Under the pieces are notes generated by a model. That model was not told the DNA's origin, did not search any database, and worked only from the letters and a program-made list of their open reading frames with translations. Shown here in pieces: positions 5,514 through 11,127 of a stretch of DNA of 15,417 nucleotides. The DNA comes from Fimbriimonadaceae bacterium (GTDB lineage: Bacteria > Armatimonadota > Fimbriimonadia > Fimbriimonadales > Fimbriimonadaceae). The position numbers and the translations under genes are program-made. Within the stretch, counting starts at the first letter, position 1; the number at the start of each line of letters is the position of its first letter. Location: contig JACMJO010000293.1 in the NCBI GenBank assembly GCA_014380605.1, positions 1-15,417 of the forward strand. The letters are read 5' to 3'.

Positions 5514-6560
5514 CTAGACGGGGGCTCCATAGTAATACTCCCGACCGTGCTTCTCGACCATCAGCTGGCCCTTGTTCTTCAGCGCGGTGAGGTTGTTTCG
5601 GACCGTTTGAAGCGGGATTCCGGTCTTCTCGTGGACTTCCGAGGCGCTCAGCGGAGCGAGGGCTTCGTTGAGGCAAGCCAGGATCGCATCGTCCGCAGAT
5701 GGATCGGGAGCGGCTCCGGACTTGGCTTCCAGAAGCTCGAATTCCGTGACCGATCGGGAGAGAATTCTCCAGTCGAAGCTCGCGAATCCTCCTCGACCCT
5801 TCGCCTTTAGCCGGATCAGGCGGAAGCCGTCGTCGGTCTCAACCGAGTCCATCAAGATGTCCATGCTAGCGGCGGCGAGGATTTGGCCCGAGTCGGCCAT
5901 GCGTTCCCGAGTGAGCCCGGCTCCCACGTTCTTGGTGAAGTGGTGGATGACGATGGCGGCGACGTTGTAATCCGCACAGAGCTTCTTGAGCCCTTCCAGG
6001 CAATTCCGTCCCGATGTGCCGCCCGAGAGCGACTCTTGGCTGTGGGCTCCATACAGCGGGTCGATGACGATGAGGGACGGCTTGTACCGCTCGATCGCTT
6101 TGCGGAGCACCTCTAAGCCTTCGGGCGTATCGATCTTGGGCAGGTCGTGGGCGATCACCAAGTTTGGGTGGTCTTCCCGGTCGCCAAACTTGCTGAGGAC
6201 CAGTTTCCTCTCCATCTTGGACTCTTCAAAGGCACACCACAAGACGACGCCTTGCTCGGTCTCCTTGCCCAAAAATGGCTCGCCCCGGGTGATGGCGTGG
6301 GCCATGGCGGTCACCAGGCAGCTTTTGCCGCTCTTGCTGCCTCCGCCCAATACCACCAGGAAAGATCGGGGCAGCATGTCTTTCACCACCCATTCCACGT
6401 CCAGTTCCTCATCGTCTCCCAGGTACTCATCGGCAGGCACGAAATATGATTCCCAACTTGGCTTCCCTAGGGATTGAGGTTCGGGAGTAACGAAAGAACG
6501 TTCATTACTCCCATATGTTTTTATGGGAGTGGGATCGGGATTCAGGAACTTCCTTCCCAT
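5514..6560 (-). CDS. RepA-like AAA (RecA-fold) ATPase with C-terminal winged helix
   Basis: A 348-residue protein of the AAA_25/RepA type. Walker A is GGGSKSGKS (72-80), followed by FEES (111-114), a Walker B strand LIVID ending at Asp167, and a VIHHFTK segment (204-210). Residues from about 293 form a winged helix (ACLNEALAPLSASEVHEKTG, then VRNNLTALKNKG). Such ATPases are hexameric replicative-helicase-like proteins often fused to or encoded beside PrimPol primases in plasmids, phages and integrated elements. It overlaps the primase gene by 56 bases in a different frame. Residues 17-32, and probably 7-12, are encoded by copies of the dispersed palindromic element, so the N-terminus looks recently acquired; the conserved domain begins near residue 53. 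ATG 6558-6560 has no clear ribosome binding site, so a later start is possible. All core ATPase motifs are intact. Confidence 0.85.
   Translation of the reverse strand: MGRKFLNPDPTPIKTYGSNERSFVTPEPQSLGKPSWESYFVPADEYLGDDEELDVEWVVKDMLPRSFLVVLGGGSKSGKSCLVTAMAHAITRGEPFLGKETEQGVVLWCAFEESKMERKLVLSKFGDREDHPNLVIAHDLPKIDTPEGLEVLRKAIERYKPSLIVIDPLYGAHSQESLSGGTSGRNCLEGLKKLCADYNVAAIVIHHFTKNVGAGLTRERMADSGQILAAASMDILMDSVETDDGFRLIRLKAKGRGGFASFDWRILSRSVTEFELLEAKSGAAPDPSADDAILACLNEALAPLSASEVHEKTGIPLQTVRNNLTALKNKGQLMVEKHGREYYYGAPV
6463..6545. repeat. Palindromic element, copy 3, inside coding sequence
   Basis: Two half-units face each other. GGGAGTAACGAA at 6483-6494 pairs with TTCATTACTCCC at 6501-6512 (one mismatch, six-base loop). 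They are flanked by TTCCCTAGGGATTGAGG (6463-6479) and GGGATCGGGATT (6531-6542). CCCATA (6511-6516) and TATGGG (6522-6527) form a further small hairpin. The primase stop codon (6505-6507) lies inside the element and the ATPase reads through it. Confidence 0.7.
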
Positions 6561-7242
6561 AGGCCCAAGCCAAGATATTGCCCAGCTCCTGCCGGTCGAT
6601 GGGCGGCAAGCAGACTTCGTCGTTCACCTTCGCCAGCCTGGGCATGGCGTCCGTCATAGATACCGCCTTTGCCAGTTTCAAGGCCTCTTTCACGAGGTAG
6701 CAGTGCCGACTTCCCTGCTCCACCTTGCCGTCTACCGGCTCGATCTGGTCGATGGCTTGAGACTCGAGCCCAAGCTCGCGGAGGTCGTGGAACGGCAGGT
6801 TGTCGAACGGCTCTCGTTCCCACTCTCGGATGAAGCCGCTGGGATGGGTGGTGGGCGGAAGGACCACCAGTTTTCCGTTGCTCAGCACGTCTCCCACGGC
6901 GTGTCCGTTTGAGTGGAGCTTCCCGCTGGGTTGATAGCCCTTGGAGCGGTAGAAGACGTGATAGCCGCGTTGGCTCTTGGCGGTGGGCAGGGTCTTGGCA
7001 ATGGGCGACTTCGCGGCCCAGGACAGATAGGCGATTTGGTCGTCGAAGTCCAGGCAAACCAGGCCGTTGCTGACTTCCCCACAAACCACCCCCAGGCCGT
7101 TTCCATCCGACACCCACCTTTCCACGGTCTCGGCATCAGCGGGCTGCTGTTGGTAGCACAGCCAAGGAATAGTCGGGAACTTGCCTCGATGGGGGATGGG
7201 CACCAGGCTCCATCCCAAATTCATGTATTGAATTTGTTTCAC
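6505..7242 (-). CDS. PrimPol-type DNA primase/polymerase with PriCT-like tail
   Basis: A 245-residue archaeo-eukaryotic primase of the bifunctional primase/polymerase (Prim-Pol) family. The N-terminal YMNLGWSLVPIPHRGKFP (6-23) is the typical family opening. The catalytic residues are visible: Asp65 and Asp67 in CLDFDD, His95 in RGYHVFYRS, Asp118 in VGDVLSNGK, then LPPTTHPSG (128-136). Residues from about 170 (QGSRHCYLVKEALKLAK, then IDRQELGNILAWAYG) resemble the PriCT_1 primase C-terminal domain. It should make primers or copy DNA for the adjacent ATPase. The start is GTG 7242, or ATG 7224 if the first six residues are dropped; neither has a Shine-Dalgarno. The last residues and the stop are made by the inserted palindromic element, so the protein may once have been longer or fused to the ATPase. 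No integrase, relaxase or capsid gene is nearby. Confidence 0.85.
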   Translation of the reverse strand: MKQIQYMNLGWSLVPIPHRGKFPTIPWLCYQQQPADAETVERWVSDGNGLGVVCGEVSNGLVCLDFDDQIAYLSWAAKSPIAKTLPTAKSQRGYHVFYRSKGYQPSGKLHSNGHAVGDVLSNGKLVVLPPTTHPSGFIREWEREPFDNLPFHDLRELGLESQAIDQIEPVDGKVEQGSRHCYLVKEALKLAKAVSMTDAMPRLAKVNDEVCLPPIDRQELGNILAWAYGKEVPESRSHSHKNIWE

Positions 7243-7245
7243 ATA

Positions 7246-7277
7246 TACATAGCACGAATAGTAGACATTTGTAAACC
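7246..7277 (-). promoter_or_regulatory. Candidate promoter of the primase/ATPase pair
   Basis: On the minus strand TTTACA (7275-7270) is followed after about 18 bases by an extended -10, TGC then TATGTA (7254-7246). This predicts a transcript start close to GTG 7242. A second TTTACA lies about 24 bases further upstream (7299-7294). It fits the weak translation signals of this gene but rests on eye matching only. Confidence 0.35.
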
Positions 7278-7311
7278 ATGTATTTTGACTTTTTGTAAAT
7301 CCCGGGCTTTG

Positions 7312-7342
7312 TTCCCTAGGGAATGAGGCTTGGGAGTAATGA
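7312..7342. repeat. Palindromic element, copy 4 (half unit)
   Basis: TTCCCTAGGGAATGAGG continues into CTTGGGAGTAATGA. This is the right half of the family plus the central TTCCC. It lies 70 bases upstream of the primase start, so the primase/ATPase pair has the element both before it and at its internal junction, and again after its last stop codon. Confidence 0.65.
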
Positions 7343-7385
7343 GGCCGATGAGGAAGCTCAGCTCTTCAGGGTGCGCCCAAAAGCA

Positions 7386-7432
7386 AAAAAAGGCCGGTTG
7401 GCTAGCGTCCTTGGTGGAGACTGTCAACCGGC
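7386..7432 (-). terminator. Minus-strand terminator-like hairpin with T-run
   Basis: GCCGGTTG at 7393-7400 and CAACCGGC at 7425-7432 form a perfect 8-bp stem with a 24-base loop. Read on the minus strand the stem is followed by CC and seven T residues (7390-7384 region). This is the only classical U-tract terminator noticed in the window. It faces away from the 7597 gene and lies upstream of the primase promoter. Confidence 0.55.
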
Positions 7433-7596
7433 TACGTGTTAGTTTTTGCGTTGGACGCGGACCTACATGAAGTCCGGTCTCCTTGTTTTGCTCTTATTAG
7501 AACGCCAAACCAGCTCGCAGCGACGAAGGAATTGGCTAAGTGACCCAATAAAATAGGTGAAACTCCTTCACGTACCGCAAACGTTAAGAAACAAAG

Positions 7597-8115
7597 ATGG
7601 CAAAGAACTCGATCTTCCTTCTGATGAGCCTAGTTCTGTTCTTGTTGACGATGATTGAATGCGGACACGGAGCTCTCAGAGAGGAGCCAACCGCGCCTCT
7701 CGCCACGAATGGTGAGGCTCCAAGGGAAACCCATAATGTGGGAGAAGTCGGAGCTGACGGTCACCTGGCTATCTGGGTTAGCAAGCGTGGAACATTCGAT
7801 GTCCCTTTTCTGCTTGATGACGACTTTGGCGTGATGCTGATCAACGAGGGAGGAGAAAAGCATCCAAGGGCCCTGTACGTGGCGGGGTCTCGGACCAAGA
7901 AGAAAGTTTGGCAGACCCACGACTTGAAGGAGTTTCAGCGCTTGGTGGATTCAATTCCAAAGGGGGTCAGAGTCCGGGAATACGACTCCTGCACGGTCAA
8001 CCTAGGATATGGATTGCCTGCAGGCGTACGGGAAGGATTTCAGAAGTCGCTGCAGAGACTTAACCTGAAAGGCGATGATCGCAACATCACCTGCATTTGC
8101 GGCAGTCTTGGGTAG
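7597..8115 (+). CDS. Orphan exported protein
   Basis: A 172-residue protein not recognised as any family. It starts with a strong hydrophobic signal or anchor (IFLLMSLVLFLLTMIE, residues 6-21) followed by a Cys at 22. The residues before this Cys are not a good lipobox, so a signal peptide cut near GHGA is as likely. The mature part has alternating strands (HLAIWVSKRGTFDVPFLLDD, VMLINEGG, ALYVAGSRTKKKVWQT) and a helix (DLKEFQRLVDSI). It ends in a Cys-rich ITCICGSLG, suggesting disulfides with Cys at the DSCTV segment. Export and cysteine pairing point to an envelope or periplasmic role; no enzyme motif is seen. A TAAAAT box at about 7549-7554 could drive it, with a 40-base leader holding a small GTGAA/TTCAC hairpin. 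It converges on the DinB gene. Confidence 0.6.
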   Translation: MAKNSIFLLMSLVLFLLTMIECGHGALREEPTAPLATNGEAPRETHNVGEVGADGHLAIWVSKRGTFDVPFLLDDDFGVMLINEGGEKHPRALYVAGSRTKKKVWQTHDLKEFQRLVDSIPKGVRVREYDSCTVNLGYGLPAGVREGFQKSLQRLNLKGDDRNITCICGSLG

Positions 8116-8170
8116 CTAAAGCTGCTGGGAAAGGCGCTGATGGGATCACGTGAGGAACGTGAAAATGAGC

Positions 8171-8659
8171 CTAGTTGTCCTCCGTCTCATGCCCAAGCAG
8201 GTGTCGCACGGAATACGCTTGACCGGTGTGATAGGCCACGTGGAACGCCTGATACTGCACCAGGTTTCCCCAAGTCCTCCAATAGGGATGCGGATCGTCC
8301 TCGCCCTTCTTGGCCAATACGGCTTTGGCAGCTTCATGGACTTTGGCTACTTCTTCCAGAACCTGGGCGGTGGTCAAATCTAACACCACTTCCTGATCCA
8401 CATTGGTGAGGTAATACCGGCTAGCCTGATCCAGTAGCGGGCTCTGAATTGGGAGGTCTTTCAGATCGGGCCGGTCAGCCCCGTCTCCCAGCATCCATAC
8501 CGCCTGCCCATACGCGATGTGCCCAGCAAGCTCGCCGACACTCAACAACCGAGGGTGCGGCCGCTTCCAGAGGTCCTCATCCGAGAGCCCTCCGAGGGCG
8601 ATGGCAAATTCACGGTGGCCCTCATCCAGAGCTCCGATTAGAGGTGCAAGTGTAGACAT
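8171..8659 (-). CDS. DinB-family four-helix metalloprotein
   Basis: A 162-residue DinB/YfiT-type helical-bundle protein. It contains the metal triad expected of the family: His47 in VGELAGHIAYGQ, and His140 and His144 in FHVAYHTGQAYSVRHLLG. Family members bind a divalent metal; some are thiol-dependent transferases (bacillithiol or mycothiol linked), others have no known reaction. The N-terminal ALDEGHREFAIALGGLSDEDLWKRP also fits. The start at ATG 8659 has no Shine-Dalgarno; TACACT lies seven bases upstream on the coding strand, as in several other genes here. A 9-bp inverted repeat overlaps the start codon and could be an operator. The gene lies 85 bases after the small exported protein gene at 8745 and on the same strand, but its own promoter signals argue for separate control. 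Confidence 0.85.
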   Translation of the reverse strand: MSTLAPLIGALDEGHREFAIALGGLSDEDLWKRPHPRLLSVGELAGHIAYGQAVWMLGDGADRPDLKDLPIQSPLLDQASRYYLTNVDQEVVLDLTTAQVLEEVAKVHEAAKAVLAKKGEDDPHPYWRTWGNLVQYQAFHVAYHTGQAYSVRHLLGHETEDN

Positions 8660-8685
8660 GCAAAGGAGTGTATCATATGTCTACA
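8651..8685 (-). promoter_or_regulatory. Inverted repeat (possible operator) at the DinB gene start
   Basis: TGTAGACAT at 8651-8659 and ATGTCTACA at 8677-8685 are perfect inverted copies separated by 17 bases. The left arm contains the start codon; between the arms are the possible -10 boxes TACACT (8672-8667) and TATGAT (8678-8673). A repressor bound here would cover the transcript start. The binding protein is unknown. Confidence 0.45.
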
Positions 8686-8744
8686 TGTTTTGAAAGAAGT
8701 GGTTCGGTCATCTGTTAACCCGACTGGGGTTTCGGGAGTTCAAC

Positions 8745-9098
8745 TTACCGAGCCGCGTTCTTCCGATATTCAAACTTCCCGATCCTCAATCCTCCGGCCT
8801 CCAGAGAATAGAGGGAGGTTACGCTTTGCGCATCGACCGGTGAGGAGTCGATCTCCGTCCACCTGAGTCTAACCTGGCTCCCTTCCACGTTCCAGCGACC
8901 TTTGGATTGCGATCCGTAGCCGCGATACTCAAATGTGCCGTTTTGCTTCAGATCGAAGCGGACGGCCCTAACCGAGCCATTGAGCATCCATGTTCCCGTG
9001 ACCGTGCTTGCCTTTAGAACAATAGGTTCGTCATCCGAATGCGCCTGAACCAAGCTGACGAAGAGGACGGCGACGACCAAAAGGAACAATTTCTTCAT
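8745..9098 (-). CDS. Small exported protein, lipocalin-like
   Basis: A 117-residue protein with a clean signal peptide (MKKLFLLVVAVLFVSLVQAH, cut after QA). The mature part is about 95 residues. It carries the pattern TVTGTWMLNGSVRAVRFDLKQ, TFEYRGYG, KGRWNVEGSQVRLRWTEID, typical of small lipocalin-like beta barrels in which a tryptophan follows G-x-W near the start and a G-x-W recurs later. No ligand can be named. On the coding strand upstream, TTGACT lies about 30 bases before the ATG and could be a -35 box, but no convincing -10 or Shine-Dalgarno is seen. The P-loop kinase gene ends 70 bases upstream on the same strand. A weak AACCC/GGGTT hairpin (8717-8731) follows the stop codon. Confidence 0.65.
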   Translation of the reverse strand: MKKLFLLVVAVLFVSLVQAHSDDEPIVLKASTVTGTWMLNGSVRAVRFDLKQNGTFEYRGYGSQSKGRWNVEGSQVRLRWTEIDSSPVDAQSVTSLYSLEAGGLRIGKFEYRKNAAR

Positions 9099-9168
9099 GT
9101 AAGAGATGGGAAGAGACCCTCAAGTCAAGACGCCACCACCTCCCTCAGCATCGCATCTGCAAGCCAAA

Positions 9169-9684
9169 TCAGCTCAAGAACTCAACGATCTTTTCCAAAC
9201 TAGGGTGGTATCCCGCCGACGTATCCACAATCAAAGTCGGCACATCGAGTTTTGGCGGGATGTACTCCTCCCCGGCTGGCAGATGAGGATGGTAAGCGAG
9301 CCGCCGAGGATCGAGGCTTTCCCTTTCTACCCTCCGATCAAACGCCAACTCGGCCGGGACCTCGCAGATAACCAAGCGGATATCTGCTTGCTCCCGCAAA
9401 GGCTCTAGTCGAGGAGCCCAAACTTTATGCTGAAACGCCGCTTCTGCCATCAAACTCGCACCTTCCCGAAGCATATGCTCGAGTCGCGAAAAGAACCGCT
9501 CGTACACCCGCTGGGTGATCTCCCCGTGGGTCATCGTCCCAGCCTCGTCGGTGCCCATGAAGGCTTCCTTCATCTCATCCCGACTGACCAATGGAAGCTG
9601 ACACTCCTTCGCCAAGGCAGTGGCCAAAGTCGACTTCCCCGAACCGGGACGACCGGCGACTACTATCAACTTTGGCAATGACAT
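9169..9684 (-). CDS. P-loop kinase-like ATPase (AAA_33/zeta-toxin-like fold)
   Basis: A 171-residue single-domain P-loop protein. It starts KLIVVAGRPGSGKSTLATALA with Walker A at 11-19, then LPLVSRDEMKEAF, a substrate-side acidic segment seen in small-molecule kinases. Next come a basic helix, LVICEVPAELAFDRRVERE with the arginines expected of a lid, and a final VPTLIVDTSAGY strand. This order matches AAA_33 kinases, the group that includes nucleoside, gluconate and zeta-toxin-like enzymes. The phosphate acceptor cannot be told from sequence. No antitoxin-sized gene adjoins it, so a toxin role is not supported. On the coding strand TAAGAT lies six bases before ATG 9684 and there is no Shine-Dalgarno, as expected for a leaderless message. 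It is divergent from the gene at 9737. Confidence 0.8.
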   Translation of the reverse strand: MSLPKLIVVAGRPGSGKSTLATALAKECQLPLVSRDEMKEAFMGTDEAGTMTHGEITQRVYERFFSRLEHMLREGASLMAEAAFQHKVWAPRLEPLREQADIRLVICEVPAELAFDRRVERESLDPRRLAYHPHLPAGEEYIPPKLDVPTLIVDTSAGYHPSLEKIVEFLS

Positions 9685-9696
9685 GGCGTGATCTTA
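9685..9696 (-). promoter_or_regulatory. -10-like hexamer for the P-loop kinase gene
   Basis: On the minus strand TAAGAT (9696-9691) is followed by six bases and the ATG. This is the spacing expected for a leaderless transcript. No recognisable -35 box is present. Confidence 0.4.
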
Positions 9697-9736
9697 TCCC
9701 GCTCCACATGGGCTTTTCCTCTCGTCTGTAGGTTCG

Positions 9737-10210
9737 ATGCTTTCCGCCGTAATCTTCACCGCCCTTATCGCTTCCCCACCCAAAGCCGCCCCCAGCCTAG
9801 TGGGAGCCTGGACCGTTAAAGTCCAGTTTAAAACCGGCGCATTCGCCAGCGTGAAAGACCTGGAGCTGATGATGGTCTTCAACCAGGGCGGAACCATGGT
9901 CGAATCTTCCAATTACGACGGCGCTCCTCCCGTCCCACCGGCCTATGGAATCTGGCGGAAGACGGGCAAGAATCGGTTTGAGTCGAAGTACGTGTTCTAC
10001 AACACCAAGGCTCCCAGTAAGTTCGAGGACATTTCGGGTGGAGGCGGCTGGATGCCAGCGGGCAAAGGGATTCTGCTCGAGAAGATCGCGTTGGCTCCCA
10101 AAGGCGACACCTATAGATCGACCATCACGCTCAAGATGTTCGATAACAACGGCAAGCCAGCCGGGGACGTTTGGGAAGGGGCTTGCACCGGAGTTAGGAT
10201 GAAGTTCTAG
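9737..10210 (+). CDS. Exported beta-barrel protein of unknown function
   Basis: A 157-residue protein with a short signal peptide (MLSAVIFTALIASPPKAAP). The mature part reads as an up-and-down beta barrel: SLVGAWTVKVQFKTGAF, ELMMVFNQGGTMVESSNYDG, YGIWRKTGKNRFESKYVFYN, GILLEKIALAPKGDTYRSTI and a final EGACTGVRMKF. The G-x-W opening and the FNQGGTMVESS phrase resemble a family of small secreted lipocalin-like proteins found across soil bacteria. No catalytic residues can be assigned. It is the second small barrel protein in this stretch (see 8745), but the two do not look like close duplicates. The start has no Shine-Dalgarno. The gene converges on the YjbR gene with palindromic element copy 5 between them. 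Confidence 0.65.
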   Translation: MLSAVIFTALIASPPKAAPSLVGAWTVKVQFKTGAFASVKDLELMMVFNQGGTMVESSNYDGAPPVPPAYGIWRKTGKNRFESKYVFYNTKAPSKFEDISGGGGWMPAGKGILLEKIALAPKGDTYRSTITLKMFDNNGKPAGDVWEGACTGVRMKF

Positions 10211-10221
10211 ACTTCAAAGAG

Positions 10222-10271
10222 CCTCAATCCCAAATCCCAATCCCCTGGGAATGAGGGTCGGGAGTAATGAA
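10222..10271. repeat. Palindromic element, copy 5, at a convergent junction
   Basis: The right half is complete (GGGAATGAGGGTCGGGAG, then TAATGAA, 10247-10271) and the left half (10222-10245) is degraded into CAATCCC-like pieces. It fills the gap between the stop codons at 10210 and 10272, just as copy 2 does at 5462-5510. Confidence 0.7.
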
Positions 10272-10652
10272 CTAGCCCGCGTCAAACTGCCGCAACAACT
10301 CTTTGGAAGCCTTGGACTTCCAGGCTTCGGTCAACAGATCCTCAAGCTCCTCCGCCGACCAATCCGCCAACCGCACGATCACCGCGGGATAGCCGTTGTA
10401 ATGGGGATCATCCACAAACCTATCTTGCGCGGATCCAACCAGTAGCTCCTTTGCCGCCAACCCTGGGACCGAGATGACGAGCACCTCGTCGTTGATCACG
10501 CGAGCCTTTTTGGGATCCACCCGCTCCGCCCAGGACCAACAGAACCCCTTCCACTTCCCTTTCACTTCTACCGAAAAGCCAAATCGCTCTTGCCCCTCCA
10601 CTGCTCCAGGCAGGAGGGAGGCGATTCGTCGAACATCGTCTTGGGTAGCCAC
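10272..10652 (-). CDS. MmcQ/YjbR-family protein
   Basis: A 126-residue protein of the MmcQ/YjbR (CyaY-like fold) family. It starts with the helix DDVRRIASLLPGAVEGQERFGFSVEVKGK and continues WKGFCWSWAERVDPKK, EVLVISVPGLAAKELL, the signature DDPHYNGYPAVIVRLADW (about 81-98), and the C-terminal helix EELEDLLTEAWKSKAS. Members are annotated as DNA-binding because of their fold, but direct evidence is thin. The start is GTG 10652, whose first base is shared with the last base of the TAG stop of the DinB gene. Translation is therefore probably coupled, with GGAGAT 14 bases upstream inside the DinB reading frame. The two genes form a small operon. Confidence 0.85.
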   Translation of the reverse strand: MATQDDVRRIASLLPGAVEGQERFGFSVEVKGKWKGFCWSWAERVDPKKARVINDEVLVISVPGLAAKELLVGSAQDRFVDDPHYNGYPAVIVRLADWSAEELEDLLTEAWKSKASKELLRQFDAG

Positions 10653-11107
10653 TAGAAATGCATCTCCTTATCTCCGTACAGGGTTTGGATGTAGTTGATC
10701 TGTCCCTCATGGTAGACCATGTTCCAGTAGGGATGGAAGAGCCCATCGCCCAGTACAATCTTGCCCCAGGGCGCATCGAATTCCACCTCCAAGTCCTCAT
10801 CCGGGACCGCCATCACCACCTCGGCATATTTCTCCGCGCTGTCCAGAAGAAGGCGGTGAAGCTCAGGCAAATCGGTGGCTTTCCAATCTGGAGCCTCCGG
10901 CAAGTTCTCAAAGCTCCGGGTCGGGATGATCTTGGCAACTCGCGAGTTCCCGTGAATGCAGTCGGCGAGCAATTCGGAGACACATCGACCGTTGTCGAGC
11001 GGGATCCAAGTCAGCCTCTCGGAAGGCATCGCTTTGGTTGTCGTCACAATCGACGTCGCTGCATCCCCCACTCGACGGGCCAGCAAGCTTTGAACGTTTT
11101 GCCGCAT
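10652..11107 (-). CDS. DinB-family protein, second copy
   Basis: A 151-residue DinB-like helical bundle. His52 in LLADCIHGN and His133 in MVYHEGQINYIQTLYG occupy two of the expected metal positions. The third, four residues before His133, is Asn129 (YWNMVYHEG) and not His, so metal binding may be altered or use His125. Start: ATG 11107 is preferred; a GTG at 11125 would add six residues but overlaps the promoter. On the coding strand GATACT lies six bases upstream and a GGAGG eleven bases upstream. It is co-transcribed and translationally coupled with the YjbR gene by a 1-base overlap. It differs clearly from the DinB protein at 8171, so it is a paralogue of old origin. Divergent from the orphan gene at 11128. 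Confidence 0.8.
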   Translation of the reverse strand: MRQNVQSLLARRVGDAATSIVTTTKAMPSERLTWIPLDNGRCVSELLADCIHGNSRVAKIIPTRSFENLPEAPDWKATDLPELHRLLLDSAEKYAEVVMAVPDEDLEVEFDAPWGKIVLGDGLFHPYWNMVYHEGQINYIQTLYGDKEMHF

Positions 11108-11127
11108 TGTTCCAGTATCCTCCACTC
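11108..11127. promoter_or_regulatory. Overlapping divergent -10 boxes
   Basis: TATCCT (11116-11121) lies six bases before ATG 11128 on the plus strand. GATACT (11119-11114 on the minus strand) lies six bases before ATG 11107. The two hexamers share four bases, so the divergent genes would compete for or share one promoter, both with leaderless messages. Confidence 0.45.

Larger units (their letters stand above)
7243..7596. other. 354-bp gap upstream of the primase genes: control region
   Basis: No convincing gene is seen. From the left the gap holds an A/T-rich stretch (7243-7300) with TTTGTAAA twice, one half-unit of the palindromic element (7312-7342), a minus-strand terminator-like hairpin (7386-7432), a small stem with CGGAC/GTCCG arms (about 7458-7477), a GACGAAGGA motif also found near 2205 (7514-7540) and the leader of the plus-strand gene at 7597. 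A 29-codon open frame at 7467-7556 has a hydrophobic start but no ribosome binding site. Confidence 0.5.

Noticed and set aside
6505..6560. Programmed frameshift joining the primase and the ATPase
   Set aside because: The frame change needed is +1; the A-run (AAAAAC) is not a classical slippery site for that and no stimulatory signal can be shown. Separate starts or an old insertion explain the data as well.
7467..7556. 29-codon frame MKSGLLVLLLLERQ...
   Set aside because: The hydrophobic start is suggestive, but there is no ribosome binding site and the frame covers the GACGAAGGA motif and a promoter-like box; not enough support for a gene.
7433..7596. tRNA or other known structured RNA
   Set aside because: Small stems exist but no cloverleaf, no known riboswitch core, and no match to families I can recall.
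9169..9684. Zeta-type toxin of a toxin-antitoxin pair
   Set aside because: The fold is compatible, but no small antitoxin gene is adjacent and the gene is flanked by exported-protein genes.
906..10271. CRISPR array or insertion-sequence ends for the palindromic repeats
   Set aside because: Copies are kilobases apart, without regular spacers or a transposase between them.
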